The notes beneath the pieces were generated by a model. It was given only the letters and a program-made list of their open reading frames with translations, did not search any database and had not been told where the DNA came from. Positions 1-12,970 of a DNA stretch of 64,000 nt are shown here, in pieces. Numbering within the stretch: position 1 is the stretch's first letter; each line of letters opens with the position of its first letter. This DNA is from Talpa occidentalis (taxonomy: Eukaryota; Chordata; Mammalia; Eulipotyphla; Talpidae), in the NCBI RefSeq assembly GCF_014898055.3, contig NW_023603184.1, positions 117,976,615 through 118,040,614 of the forward strand, written 5' to 3'. Made by a program: the position numbers and the translations under genes.

Positions 1-3000
1 ATGCACACCTAAAACATACATAGTTATGATGCAATGTTATTTCGATTTAAAAGTTAAAAATTTTAAGAAAGAAAAGATAACATTCACTAAATAATTCTAT
101 CTCATTTTTGCTTCTGAAATGCATACAATTAAAAATACTTTTGTCAATAATAGTTTTATGGATAATGATAATTATCTAACATTTGATACCATTATCAAAA
201 CAATAACAGACATTGAAAAATTAAAAGGATTAAATATTTTTTCTTATTACAAAATTTCTGAGAAATTTCTCTGAATAATTCTTACTTTATAAAAGAAATG
301 GTTCTTGAAAAATTATTTGACTTTAATAATTTAAGTTTTGGAAATTTATTTAAAGTCACTGGAAATATGCAACTGAAGAATTAGTAATAATCAACATGAA
401 TCCTTATAAAATATTCATAAAAAATACATTAGGTAAAAAACATGATATGCCATGTAGCAGATTAATGGAATAAAATAAACAGTGCGTGCACATGGGTATA
501 ATATATTTGCATATATGACGGAATACATACAGTAGAATGATGGACACCAAAGGTTTAATCCTTCATCTGGGTATGTAGTTATTTGTGTACAATTCTGTCC
601 AAGGTATGTGTGTATGTGTGCTTACAGTCACCCTTCTGCTATTTATGGTTTTATTCTGCTGAGTTGAGACTCAGTGGAATGTGTCCAAAACTTTAATGCT
701 TGCAGATTAAGTCACAGGAGAAAGGTCTGAGGAATGTTAAAGCATTAAAATAGGTCAAGTTTGGGAAATGAAGGAAGGAATAAGAAGAAAAGAGAAAGAA
801 AATTAAGATGAGCAACTTTTGTTTTGTTGAAATACTACATGATGAGAATTTTCAGTACTTCAGGTGTGTTTTAAGTACAATACTTCACCAGCTTCTTAAA
901 AGACTTTCTAGAAAGGTATTCAACTTTTAAAGGACTGAGGTGACCCTTTTTTAACCTTTTGCATGTGATTCAATATTATAGCCTTTTTGCTCTGTAATTT
1001 AGGTAAATTGGGGTCTTTGGAAATATTCTACCTTCAAATAATATTTAACGATCACTTGGAACTGGAATATATTGCCATTGTAGCTATGCTACAAATAGCT
1101 AAATCAGGTGCCCAGAGTTGGCTAAAGATCCCTTTTAGATAGTTGCAGACACATTAGTTACAAATCAAGGAAAAATCTTTATTGAAAAAGTGAACTATGT
1201 TTAGTAAGTCCAATATTATTTAGTAAGTTCCAATATTATTTGTGTATGCAAGATTGGAAGAATCTTGAAAAAAAAGTCAGTAATTCTAATTAAGAAATTA
1301 AGTAAATGATGTGGGTTAACTATTTAAGGCATTTTTCTATAAATGATTACAACCTAAAACAGTTACCTTTGTGTTCAAGTGTGTAATCAGCCAAGATGAC
1401 ATCAACCAGAGTAATTTCATGATTAAAACACAAAGAAGCCATCTTCTGTGATGTAGTGAGCTATTCATCTATAGAAGACTGAGCTACATAATCAGAAATG
1501 GGGGAGTGGTAATAGAGGTCAGAAAGGTTTTCCATCTTGAAGTGAGAATCAGAATAGATTTTCACTTCTACAGATAGAAAATTTTGTTTGGATTAGGTTC
1601 AAGAATCAAGATGAACAGAACTTTGATTAAAACTGAGATCACAAGAAGAGAGGAGAGGTAGAAAATAGTCTAACAAGTAAGAAAATATCCTAAGGGATAA
1701 TAATTAGACATGATAACTTTGACTTATAAAAGAATATTGAGTCTCATATTTACATTAATTTTGCTTAATACGATTAATATAGGAAAATGCCATGTAATAC
1801 TATTCTTAATACTAAACAAATTATTAAAATTCCTAAATAATTCAGTATTAGTTACTTCCTTAGCTCCTGAGGCTTTTGAGTCAACATGTTGAGACATTTA
1901 ATAACTCTAATGTTTGTATTTTATCATACCTGTGAGAAGCTGAAAACTACCTGTAGCCCTCTGCACACTTTGAAATGTCAAATCACTATGCCTGGCCATT
2001 CATCCATTTTTTTAAATTAATTTTCTTCTTCCTGCTAAATATCAACATTTCTTTTGGAAACCTGCTAGATGAGAGGCAAATTGTCTGTATCTTTAAGGTT
2101 CTTTCTGGAATCACTTGCAAATTGCCAAGGTCTGTAAGAGATGCTGGCTGCCATTATCTAACATTACCTCCTTTCCTTATTGCTTTCCTCCAACCACTTT
2201 GCATCATATCAGTGATGTGGTTACTCACTGTAGAGAATGTGGATCATTTGGAGTCATGCTGCATCTTTCACCTCCCTCCTTGTATTTTGGATTTTACTCT
2301 CCAGTGGTAGAAACCAAAATTTTTCATTTTCTAGACTACCCTGCATCTAAGAAGTATAGATTTAGTCAGTCAGATACATTTGTCTGAGACTTAGTTTCAT
2401 AAACAAGATGAGGAACAAATCCCAAGCAAGGGCAATAGTCTTTGCCCCATGCATTACAAGAACAGAGATGTGCATTTCTTCTGGTGCAGCTCTGCGAGTT
2501 CCTGGTGTCCTCAGCCAAGTTGTATTGTTTGGTGTGCTGGAAGGGTGCTTTAGTGCTATTTTTGCAGGATCAGTTTCAGGGCCTGATTTCCTGGCTCTTG
2601 TAGTTGGATACTTAATATCCAATAATAAATTTATATCTTACATTTGTTCTGATTTTGCAAATAAGAAGTAAGAAATATAGAAAACATAGTAATGTTCATC
2701 ACTAGTTTCTTCTTCTTCGGGTGTGTACTGAAATAAAGTACTCCATGATAGTTGATTTTGACCTTCCACCAAAAATACTAAATTTAGGGGGAAAACTTTA
2801 TTATATGAATGCATGTGTAGCAGCCCTTGGCAAAATATTATCATAAAATAACCTGTATCATTGCAGAAAACTTATAGGGGTTCATATTTGCTTTCAAAGT
2901 CAAGATGTTAAACACGATATCTGTGATATTTTATATGATAAATTCTTCTGTAACCATAAAACTATGAAGATAAAGGTTAAAAAGTGAAGTTTCTGACATA

Positions 3001-3180
3001 AAATGACCCCACTTTAGATAAATATGTTCCACATAAAATCAAAATTGTACGATATATAAAGGCATAGAATATTCCTACATTTTAAAATTTAAGGATAGTT
3101 GAATGATAAATGGGGTACTATAGACCTATGTGAGTTTAAAATTAAGTCAATATCTGGGTAATAGGGCTTATTAAAAATAT
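1..3180. other. AT-rich intergenic or intronic DNA, nothing assigned
   Basis: I see no gene, RNA or clearly classifiable repeat here. A short imperfect direct repeat of about 20 bp (TTTAGTAAG...CCAATATTA) lies at about 1200-1240. The part from about 1930 to 2660 is less AT-rich and has two overlapping short open frames (111 and 87 codons). They show no recognisable domain and no codon pattern that convinces me. It may be an old interspersed repeat, but I could not name it. Confidence 0.5.
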
Positions 3181-3779
3181 TAGAGTCAGTCAAAGATGGC
3201 ATCCGAAGCACTTTGCTTTGTTTTAGGGAAAATAATCAAAGTTAACCCACAATGACACTGCACCCAAAGGGTTCCATGACTTGGCGCAAAACTGGCATAC
3301 CTCTTAGACATTGGAGACCAACATGGACCACAGTAGAAGGGACTGTAAGGAAAGTTGTGCTTCATTAAACAAGAGCTAGTTGTTGCAGAATGCCAGGAGG
3401 TTATGATTCTGGTGGAGAGGCTGCCTTGAAATCCATGACTCTGCTGACTGGCCAGTGACCACAGGGAGGGAGAACTCACTCATGTGGAGGAAGTGTGTCC
3501 TTCCCATACCACAGTATTTGTAATGACCTTGTGCAGACTTCAGTCTCCAGATTCTGTAGTATCGCAGTCACAAGCCAGCCCCCTCTATCGACTCCCTACA
3601 GCTCCAGGTACCTCCCTTTCACCAGTTTCTACAGCGGTAAGATCAGTTTTACATACCTATGGAAGCATAGGAATGACAAACATCTAAAATAATTTAAAGC
3701 TAAAAAAATATAAGCAGTGCCACCTCCTGAAAAGTAGTACCGAAAATTTCTGTTCTACTGCTATATTCACTTACAAAAA
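3181..3779. other. Unclassified, less AT-rich segment
   Basis: The base composition is more balanced than its surroundings, and short open frames on both strands look like chance. It sits directly upstream of an L1/HAL1-like plus-strand segment and contains an AAGATGGC motif of the kind seen in old L1 5' UTRs. It could therefore be the 5' UTR of the same element. An old LTR is the alternative. I cannot decide by eye. Confidence 0.3.
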
Positions 3780-4344
3780 ATAGAGAAATTGAAAGCATCA
3801 AAACAGGGAAATGGAACAATATATCTCATGACATCTTGATATCCTAATGGAATATATTATTAGAAGGAAAGAACAATCTTCAGGAGTCCAACAATGAAGA
3901 CATGGGAGATTTAATTCTCCTATGAGATAGAAAGTTCAAAATAATCATCACAAAATAATTCAAAGAAATTGAGAAAACTCAATATAATAACCTGAGAAAT
4001 AAAATTAATGAAGAAATAGAAATTGAAGCTTTATTATGAGAAAATAACATAGCTGCAAGATGCAGAAATCAATAGAAAGGCATAAAAATTGTGGAGAAAT
4101 TTATGAAAACAAAATGGACCAAATAGAAGATTGAATCAGTTTTCTTGAAGATTATAATGCACAGAACTCTCAGGTAGAAGAAGAAAATTATAAAGAACAA
4201 AATGAAGAAAAACTTTGATAATTATTTGTTAGGAAATGCCACATAAGAATAATGTCTATTCCAAAAAGGGAAGAAAAAAAGTAGGAAACAGATCTTATTC
4301 CAAAAAATAATAGATGAAAACATTCTAAACTTGAGAAAGAAACT
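3780..4344 (+). mobile_element. Diverged L1/HAL1-like ORF1 region
   Basis: The sequence is A-rich on the plus strand. It contains the run of GAAATTGAGAAAACTC-, GAAGAAATAGAAATTGAAG- and ATTCCAAAAAGGGAAG-like phrases typical of the coiled-coil and following part of mammalian L1 or HAL1 ORF1. It is full of stops and frameshifts, so it is an old fossil. The SINE that follows marks its right edge. The choice between L1 and HAL1 is open. Confidence 0.45.
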
Positions 4345-4602
4345 AAAGATTTATATCATTTACACAAGAACTGGGGTACAAGCCAGAGCACGGGAGGGTG
4401 AGAGGATTCACCAGAGACAGAGTGGGGAGCAAAACAGGCAGATGGACCAAAAACACTGCTGGGGAGCAGTGGGTGAGACAGGAGAGGTCTGCCGCGCCAT
4501 GTGGGTATCTCCCTGGCTGGCAGGGAATTGAACCCATGCTGCAGAGGCTGCGGACAGCTTCACAGAGCTGTGCTCAACCCTCTGCACCACGAGGGAGGCC
4601 CA
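4345..4602 (-). mobile_element. tRNA-derived SINE, A-type, minus strand
   Basis: The tail (AAAGATTTAT on this strand) is at the left and the head complement (AGGGAGGCCC) at the right. The body has the A-type signature GAGGATTCACCAGAGACAGAGTGGGG. I saw no convincing target-site duplication. Confidence 0.85.
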
Positions 4603-4609
4603 CTTTTTA

Positions 4610-5400
4610 AAATTTTTTGATGAGGGCTATTACTTCCTGATATATTGTTCTCTTAACCATCTTATAATGTCCATTCGAGTCTCTTATTACCATTTTTAGC
4701 TGGAATAATATTTCATCTGATATAAGCATTGCTGTCACTGCTCTTCTTGGCATCCCATTTGCTTCTTGGATTGTTTTCCTACCATTACTTTGAGCTAATA
4801 TTTATCTTTGAAACACAGATGGGTTTCTCCTGGAGAAAGCTGAAAGTTGGGTTTTGTTTTCTGATCCAACCACCCATGCCATGCCTTCTGATTTGTGAGT
4901 ACAGTCTATATACATTTAGAGTGATTATTGATACATGAGAACTTGCTGTTGACATTTTATGTTTAGTTTTCTAGCTTTATTTCTTTATGCAGTTTTGTGA
5001 ATTTTCTTCTTTTAGAATTAGATAGGAGAGTTCCTTCCAACATTATTTATCAAGGAAGTCTAGTATTTGCAAACTCTTTCCACTTCTCCTCATTTGGGAA
5101 GGCCTTTATTTTTCCACTATATTTCCAGGAGAGTCTTGAAGAGTATCATATTATCTGGAAATTTTTATCTGTAAGCATTTTGAATATGTCATTCCATTCT
5201 CTTCTTGCTTATATGGTTGCTTCAGAGAAGTCTGTGGTAAGCATGATGGTAGTTACCTACTTTTTTATCTTGCCACCTTCAATATTCTTTCAATTAAACT
5301 CTCAGAAGTTTTACAACTCTTGGTGCAGGTCTCTATATTTAGATAACCAGTTGTTCTTTTACTTTCATGGATTTGATATTTACTATTTTTGAAACTTTTC
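4610..5400 (-). mobile_element. Old L1 fragment, ORF2 5' part into ORF1 3' part
   Basis: Read on the minus strand this carries the end of ORF1 and the start of ORF2 of an old L1. The plus-strand phrases AGCTGAAAGTTGGGTTTTG and TGGTTGCTTCAGAGAAGTCTG correspond to the young L1 at 49,690 and 50,110, which helps fix the identity. The copy has no intact frame and is heavily diverged. The left edge abuts a SINE head. Confidence 0.7.
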
Positions 5401-7964
5401 TGTAAGTCCAAACTTGTTTAAAAAGAAAGCTGTTTTAAAGATTACAGCAATTTGCAAGTTTTTAAGAATTTTCTATTTTAATTATTCAAATTGAGGACTT
5501 CAATATTAGATTCCCTGAATTTTGCTTCTCCAGTTATATAAAGTCTTGTAGAATCCTAACATGTTTACTCTCTTATTCTGAATGCTTAGAGAAATTTCTT
5601 TATTTCTGAATAAACAATGAATGATAGTTTCGATATCAAAAATGGTTTCAAGGAAACAGCATATTAAAGATGGAAATATGGATTTGTTTCTGAAATTCAA
5701 TTTGCGCATTTGATAGTATATTAATATGTTTAAAGAATGAAGACACACTGTAACTATTCTGTGAGAACCTAGACTAGGGAAACTGAAATGATATTTAAAT
5801 AGGTAAAAAATTACATATAATCATGTCACTAATGAAATCAATTTAATCAATCATCTAATCACTACTCTTTAATGCCTTGTAGCATGTGTTTGCTGCTGCT
5901 GTGATTTAAAAAGTAAAATTGAGTAGTAATATTACTTTTAAAAATAATCACTGGAGAATGTAATATGTAACTCTTTCTGAAAAAAGCTTTATACAACATG
6001 CCATATTAAAATATTGTCTGTCAACAGATTATTGACAATGAAACTCACTTAAAATTTCATTAACTATGTAAATACAGTTTTAGAAAGGACCTTGGTAATT
6101 TTATTTACTGAAAAGTGCATATCAATTTATATACCATTGAGAATTGGGTCAGTAGTATACGAAGTTTAATGTTTTAAATATTACATGAAATGAATCTACA
6201 AGCTTTGAGTGTACTATTCAATAAATAAGTTAAAGCATATACATACAGACTCTCCAGAAGTTATGCATATGTCTTCTTAATCCTATGTTCTGTGATACAT
6301 GAAACACACTATAAAAATTAGCAATTTTCACAGTTGGGGGCTTAATTTTTATTTCTTTCTAAAACCAGTTATTAAAATATTAGTAGCAAAGGATTCTTTG
6401 AGGGTCATCTTTGTAGACTAGATAGTGATTATAAACCCTTTTTATTTTATAGGAATGTTATTTTTTAAAACAACAATGTATTAGTTTGCCAGGCTTTTAT
6501 TACATATTAGCACACTGTTGAAATATTATTTTGGTAAAATTGATATATTTGCTGATTGATGTTTATACTGGGATATATTTGTATTGGATGTTTGGCATTT
6601 AGTATAGAATATAACTGTTCACCCTGTTAAATGAATTTAGGTGGTAGATGTCCATATGAATATGAAGACCTTTCACTTTCGAAAAAAGCAGATTTTCTGA
6701 AATTATTACCTAGCTTCTAAGATCCAAGAAATGTGTTACTTTTCAGCAAAAATATAAATAATAACCAAAGAGTGGCCAATGATTCAAACTGGGTAAATTT
6801 ACTAAACAAGTATGTAAAAAAAAAAAAAAACTTAATGGAATTTTCCAGTAACAGAAGTATATAACTAAAGCTTTCTTCTTGTTTTTCTGTATTTCATTTA
6901 GATTAAACCCTTGAATATAATCAAATTAATAAAATACAAATTATGGAGATATTCTTAATAGCAATTTTCTTATTAATCTAGGAGGTTTTCCACTCTTTAT
7001 ACTTGAAAACTGGAAAATAACATCTAAATAGGAGTGGTTTCTGAAGAAAATATAAACAATTGCACAGAGAGAATATATTATTTTCATGAATAATGTATAT
7101 TTGTAAGATAGAAGGCAGATATTTTAGCTTGACCTTATCAGTAGGATCTGTTTCAAGACCCTTGTGTAAATTGATTGTATATTTGATCTGAACAAAGGGT
7201 AACGTTATTTGTTTTCTCTGAGTAGGATTATTAGCATTTGTTCTGATTTTAATACTTTCCAGTTCATTTAACTCAGTAAAGAGTTCCTAAATACAGCATA
7301 GTGAATGAAAATCTGAATAGAACAAGAAAATCAAAATATTATTTAATAGATTTCATTTATTTTAAATTTCCTTCTTGCAATATATGCATAAATAAAATAA
7401 ATGACACAGGGAAAATTAGGAGAGATGAATAGATATAGAATGAGGTGGTTAACTGATATCATCATGACCTGAGTGTTTTACAATAAGGAAATTATTGGGG
7501 TGGATAGAAACTACTAAGTGACAAAAATGCCATAGTAACACATAGAAAAGAAACAAATTTGTGGGAGACCCACACTCTTGTTGACTTTTTAAAGATATTG
7601 ATCCAATTGATTATTGTAATAGCCTTAATAATTAGACACAATTATATGTATTTTAAAGCACAGGTATACATGAAAAAGTTAATGAGTCAGTATCACAAGG
7701 TGTGTAGGTGAAAGTGGTTGGAATTTGGCATCAGATTTTTCTAATTTAATAGACTTCAGTTATTTAAAAACAATTTCTTTTCACTATAAATTATGTATTC
7801 ATTGGCAATGTAGTAAAAAGGAAAAATATTATCTTCAGCCTCAAGAACAGAGTTTGTATTCTTAATTTTCAAACATAAATATGCTGTGTTAATCATGGAC
7901 ATCTTTTAAATGTTTGAACCTTAAGATTAAAACTTATAAAAAAAAAGACTGACTTTTCTATATA
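5401..7964. other. AT-rich DNA, nothing assigned
   Basis: I see no SINE, no recognisable L1 phrase and no credible coding frame. There is a poly(A) run of about 14 at about 6819. Deeply diverged repeats could be present but invisible by eye. Confidence 0.45.
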
Positions 7965-8570
7965 CTTCTGTTTTTTAATTTATTTTTTACATCATTGTTC
8001 ATTTTTTAAAGATTTATTTTAGTTATTTATACATACAAGAGCTGGGATGCAGGTCAGAGTTGTGGGGTGTGAGGATTTACCAGAGACAGAGTGGGGAGCA
8101 GAACAGACAGATTGACTGAAATACACTGCTGCGGGGAGCAGTAGGTGAGACAGAAGAGGTCTGCTGTGCCATCTGGGTTAGCTCCTTGGCTGGGGATTGA
8201 ACTTGTGCTACAGTGGCTGCCCATAGCTTCAAAGTGCTGAGACTTAACCCCTTGTACCACAAGGGAGGCCCTCATTGTTCATTTTTGTACAGTATTTGGT
8301 TTCTCCCATCAGGGGTAGTCCCTGTAATTCTCCTACCACCATAGCACCCGTGATTCATTGCCATAGTCCATTGTGCTCTTCCCTTCCCTGTTTTGAAACC
8401 TCTCACTTCCCCTCCCTTGCTGTATGCCTCAGATCTATGGTTAGCTTGCAAGTTGGCTTTTTTTTTTGACATTTTATTTGGTTTCTCTATATTCCACATA
8501 TATGTGAAACCATCTGATGTTTATCTTCTTCCTTCTGACTTAGGTCATACATCAAATTCCAGCATTATTT
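7965..8570 (-). mobile_element. Old L1 3' UTR, split by a SINE
   Basis: The right part (8272-8570) has the minus-strand L1 3'-UTR look: TTTGTACAGTATTTGGTTTC, a C-rich stretch, then TTCCACATATATGTGAAACC, the complement of the known L1 3' region. A SINE lies inside at 8007-8271, flanked by copies of TCATTGTTCATTTTT. The L1 was therefore already present when the SINE inserted. Confidence 0.6.
8007..8271 (-). mobile_element. tRNA-derived SINE, A-type, with target-site duplication
   Basis: This is a complete copy from tail (AAAGATTTATTTTAG) to head complement (AAGGGAGGCCC). The flanks repeat TCATTGTTCATTTTT at about 7992-8006 and 8272-8286, which marks an L1-type insertion into an older L1 3' UTR. 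Confidence 0.9.
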
Positions 8571-8730
8571 ATATCATATAATTTTCCTTAATAAAAATGA
8601 CAGAAATTGTAATCATTCATTAAAAATCTATTTGTCCCATGTATATAAAATATAACCTACCTAATTATAATCTCTTTCATCCTGGAGAGTAGTGAAATTT
8701 AAGTATGTAAGACACTTGAACATTTTATTT

Positions 8731-8979
8731 TTTTTTTACAGATTTATTTAGGCATACAAGAACTGGGGTAGAGGCCAGAGGTGTGGAGAGTGAGAGGATT
8801 CACCAGAGACAGAATGGAGAGCAGAACAGGCAGATTGACTAAAAAGCACTGCTGAGGGGAGTAGCGGGCAAGACAGGAGAGGTCCACGGCGCCATGTTGG
8901 TAGCTCCCCAGCTGGGGATCAAACTCATGCTGCGGTGGCTGCAATTAGCTTCAGGTTGCGTCTTAACCCCTTGTGCCCT
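8731..8979 (-). mobile_element. tRNA-derived SINE, A-type, head clipped
   Basis: The tail and body are complete, but the copy stops at CTTGTGCCC. The last 10-13 bases of the usual head (the ACCAGGGAGGCCC part) are missing. This is a small 5' truncation that removes the very start of the tRNA-like region. Confidence 0.85.
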
Positions 8980-8999
8980 TAATTTATTTTTTCAAACAG

Positions 9000-9240
9000 A
9001 GATTGAACTTCATTAAGACTTATTTTGTGACCAGACATGATTTATACTGAGAATGTTCCCATGTGCACTTGAGAATAATGTGTATTCTACTGGTTTTAGA
9101 GATAATGTTTAGTATATGTTTGCTAGCTCTCTCTGGTAGTTTAAATTCATTATTTCCTTTTTGACTTTCTGTCTGGATGATCTACCCATTGTTGAAAGTG
9201 ACATATTAACGTCTCTTACTTTTACTGTATTGGTGTTTCT
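9000..9240 (-). mobile_element. Old L1 ORF2 endonuclease-region fragment
   Basis: The plus-strand phrases GAGAATAATGTGTATTCTAC, TTTGCTAGCTCTCTCTGG and ATCTACCCATTGTTGAAAGTG align by eye with the endonuclease region of the young L1 at 49,210-49,380. The copy is diverged and short, with no open frame of note. Confidence 0.7.
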
Positions 9241-10090
9241 CACTTCAGATTTGTTATGTGCACTGAATGGGCGCACCCTCATTTGTTACCAAATCTAAGT
9301 AACATAGTCACTCAGTGTCTTAAGCTGTAAGGCCAAGGTCATATGAGTGAGGGAGAATCCCATTTGCCATTATGGTGATTTTGTGTGAATTGATTAACTT
9401 TATATCTAGAATCAGTTAGGAAAGTTATGATTAGGAGGACCTCATTTAGATTTAATCATTCTTCATTCCTGTGTTTAGACTGTTTTAATAATAGTTTTTA
9501 CAACTAGTAGATATTCTTACATTTTATAATTTTTATGAATAGTTTTATATCATAAGTTTTTATGATTTTTTCCTTTGAAACAATTTGTTGGTCTTTCTTA
9601 GACAGTTTCCTATGCAGATTTGAGAGATAAAATATTATTAACTTGTCAGTACTTTTAATCAAAACCAGACCTTTATTTTAAATGGGAAATACTTTGCTGG
9701 GATTTTAAAGAAAAATGAGCTTTGAAAAGTATTTCACTGATACTGGTAGATCTTCTGGTTTTCATATAAAATAGTACAACTCTTAAAATTACAATTGGTT
9801 AATCAACTCCTTTGGATTTCTCAAAATTATCTTTAATTTTTTAAACACGAAAGGTATAATTTGAGATATACTTTGGAGCGCTAACTTGTATTTGATTCCA
9901 CTTAATTCTAGTATATAACTTACAAAAAGGAATAGTTTAACAGATTTTTTTCTTAAATTGGTTTCAGGTTTTACATCCAAGCCTTATTTTGAAAACAGCT
10001 TTTGCTAGCATTAGAATTATTTGACGTTATAAATTTTATTTTAAAATTCATTTGCTACTCATAAGCTGGAGGTTTACATCTTTTTTTTTT
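9241..10090. other. Nothing assigned
   Basis: AT-rich DNA. A slightly GC-richer island (9245-9420) is not recognised. No coding frame is credible. Confidence 0.4.
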
Positions 10091-10355
10091 AAAAAAAAAA
10101 AGATTTATGCATACAAGATTTATGCATACAGGCCAGAGGTCTGAAGGGTGAGAGGATTCACCAGAGACAGAGTGGGAAACAGAACAGGCAAACTAACTGA
10201 AATACACTGCTAAGGGGAGCAGCAGGCGAGACAGGAGAGGTCTGCTTTGCCATGTGAGTTGCTCCCTGGCTGGCCGGGGATCGAACTCATGCTGCAGAGG
10301 CTGGGGATTGCTTCATAGTGCAGTGCTTAACCCTTTGCGCCACCAGGGAGGCCCT
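10091..10355 (-). mobile_element. tRNA-derived SINE, A-type, with duplicated tail motif
   Basis: This is a full head (CCACCAGGGAGGCCC at the right) with the usual body. Near the tail the motif GATTTATGCATACA occurs twice in tandem (10102-10130), replacing part of the normal body. The copy sits between a T10-A11 tract on the left and a long T run on the right. Confidence 0.88.
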
Positions 10356-11699
10356 CTTTTTTTTTTTTTTTTTTTGTTTCTGATTACATTATTAGCTATC
10401 AAAAATAATTTTAACTATGAGCACACTACAAAGTTATCACATCAAACTCCTTTTTTTAGTTTATATCCTTAAACATTTGCCACAGGTCCAATCAATTTAA
10501 TATCATATTAAAACCCATGGGAAAAAAAGCAGAGAAATTAGCACCCTAAAACTGAAAGATAGTTGAGTTATAAGTAGTTTTAAACATCAAATTGCACACT
10601 CATTTCACATTATATATCATCTGGACACTTACTTGGAGCACTGTCTAAATAGACTTGAATTTTTAAAGGCTTCATCTATAAATCAATACATAAAAGCAGA
10701 TATTAAAAACCAATGCAATCTTTTCACTTTGTTAAAAAAAAATTGACCCGTACCTCTTTCCAATTCTATACTAGGTGCAATAAATTTCCAATTCTGTACT
10801 AGATGCAATAAATCATAATTAGTCACAATTTTCCGCAAGGCAGTCTATATCCCAATTATAAGAACCAAAAAATAAATAAGTAATTCATTAGTTTGGGAGT
10901 ATACTGCACTTTGAAGGTACAATGCCTCACTTTATCTTCTTTCCTGGTGTAATAATAGTTCAATATTATAAAATCTGCTATAACTTTTTAATCTTTCCTT
11001 CTCCTTCATCCAAGTAGAATAATCAAACAGATTACACATTCTCAGGGCACACAGATTAATCTTCCTTTTCTGTTTCTCTTATTATCATTTTAAAAGCCTG
11101 TATAAAAATGAATTTAAAATCAAAATATTTCCCTAGGCTGTTATCCCTATGTTGGCTTATGGGCAGAAGCAGAGTTTTTATTAGTTTCCAGATACCAAGA
11201 CAATTATTAGGATAAATGCTGTAATAATCAGAGTAAAAATGCTTCTGCTATAATAAGCCGTAAAATATCACAGTAATATTAATGCAAGAATGGTTTATTT
11301 CTTCTTTATGCAAATTCCACTGTAGATATTTCTTGTAGTTAGAATTTCTACAAGAAGTGATTCAGGGATTCTGGCATCTTCTGTCATAGCTTTGCTTCCT
11401 TTACTGGTGGTCAGTATGGCTAGAACTAGTCATTAAATGTACATAGATGAGGAAAAAAAAATAGGAAATATTTTCTCACGCTTATGCCATGCACAGACAC
11501 AAAATGTACCGGTAAAGACAGGGAATCTTTTTTGCTGTCATTATTCGAAGTATAACTTACATATTTTATAATTATGCATATATAACTGTATATGTATACA
11601 TTATATATATATATAAGCAATTTAATATGACATATTTGAAAATGATGTAGAACTTTTATTTTACCTTGGGACAATTAATACTGACAACAAACTTTCCAG
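10356..11699. other. AT-rich DNA with a 28-bp tandem duplication
   Basis: A unit of about 28 bp (TTCCAATTCTATACTAGGTG...) occurs twice in a row at 10758-10812 with few differences. The stretch 11,260-11,420 has a composition and phrasing reminiscent of an old non-autonomous DNA transposon, but I cannot name it. No gene is seen. Confidence 0.4.
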
Positions 11700-11826
11700 A
11701 ACTTAATGGGACACAGCAAAAGCAGTACAAAGAGGGAAGTATGCAGCAACACAGGCCCACACCAGGAAACAAGGAATAGCCCAAATAAGAAACCTTGTCT
11801 CTCATCCCAAGAACTAGAAAAAGATG
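11700..11826 (+). mobile_element. Old L1 ORF2 fragment (linker before RT)
   Basis: The plus-strand frame reads MGHSKSSTKREVCSNTGP and then QETRNSP. This matches the [15 protein letters not shown]...QETRKN linker in ORF2 of the young L1 (minus strand near 48,950). It is a short piece only. The next segment to the right looks like L1 5' material in the opposite orientation, so two fragments or a rearrangement meet here. Confidence 0.7.
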
Positions 11827-11849
11827 TCTGTTTCATTTTATGGAGTGAG

Positions 11850-12470
11850 GTGATTCTCAGCAATCATTCCTCAAATACATTTTCTATGCCTTTGTCATTC
11901 TTATCTCTTTGGGACCCGCATGACAGGGATGTTATTTTTGTTTAGGTTATCCCACAGAGCTCTTACACTGCTGTTATATTTTAAATTCTATTTTTTCTGT
12001 TCTAGCTGTGTACAGTTGACCATTGTGCATTCGAGTTTGCTGATACTCTATAATTTGCTTTTGTCTGCTGTTGAGACCCTCATTGTATTTTTTAATTCAC
12101 TTATTGTAATTTTAATTCTATTTGTATTCAATTCCATTAATTCTATTTGTAGAAATCTCACATTTCTCTATCCTTGTTGTGTTCCTGTTTTTGATCATCC
12201 ATTGTTTTCCTTAATTTAACGAGCATGGTTATAAATGTAACCCTAAACCTCCCATCAGACAATTCCACATTTCTAGTAAATTAAGATTTCTCTAATTTTT
12301 TTTTTTTTTTTGCTCCAACATTTGTGGTAGGTTGTCTTGTCTCTTCATTTTTAGCTTTTATGGTTTGTAGTAAAGAACTTCCTTTTCTTGTGTTAATAAT
12401 TTGGCTTTATATCCTGTCTACAAGTAATTGGGTACAATCATAGTTTTTTTTTTTTTTTTTTTTTTTTTAA
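11850..12470 (-). mobile_element. Probable old L1 5' region/ORF1, minus strand
   Basis: Plus-strand text such as TTTGGGACCCGCATGACAGG and CTGCTGTTGAGACCCTCATTG, and the T-rich run that follows, is the complement of A-rich L1 ORF1 and upstream sequence. It is strongly diverged. Two long T runs (about 12,298 and 12,446) interrupt it. Confidence 0.5.
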
Positions 12471-12708
12471 TATGCAGGATCTTTAAGTGTCTGTTATTTC
12501 ATAGACTAATGTCTCTATACCTCTTCAGATGACAGGGCACTGGTGCTTGTAAAAGGCAGTATGTTTTAATGGGCACCCGAGAACAAAAATGTCACTTCCA
12601 ATTAATATCAAAGTGTCAAGATTTCTAAAGGTCAGGGGTTACCAACATTGTGGATTGGTAATCCACAGTGACCCTCTTCCCTTAGCCAGCTCCTAAGCCA
12701 AACATCTT

Positions 12709-12970
12709 TTTTTTTTTTTTTAAAGATTTATTTATTTATTTATACAAGCACGGGGGTCAGAAGTGCCAGAGGGTGAGAGAATTCCAGAGCCAGAGCGGGG
12801 AACAGAACAGGTAGACTGACAAAATACACTGCTGAGGGGAGCAGCTGGCGGCAGGAGAGGTCTGTGCGCTATGTGGGCCCCTCGCCCGTGGCTGGGGATC
12901 GAATCAGCGCTGCAGAAGCTGTGGGCAGCTTCCCAACCCAGCACTCAATTGCTGCGCCACCAGAGAGGCC
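12709..12970 (-). mobile_element. tRNA-derived SINE, B-type, with 17-bp target-site duplication
   Basis: This B-type body (CAGAAGTGCCAGAGGGTGAG near the tail, GTGGGCCCCTCGCC near the head) is flanked by CCTAAGCCAAACATCTT at 12692-12708 and CCTAAGCCAAATATCTT at 12971-12987. The duplicated target differs at one position, so the insertion is fairly young. Confidence 0.93.

Noticed and set aside
1975..2671. Overlapping plus-strand frames (111 and 87 codons) as a possible small gene
   Set aside because: No domain, no splice-site or promoter context, and hydrophobic composition expected from T-rich DNA.
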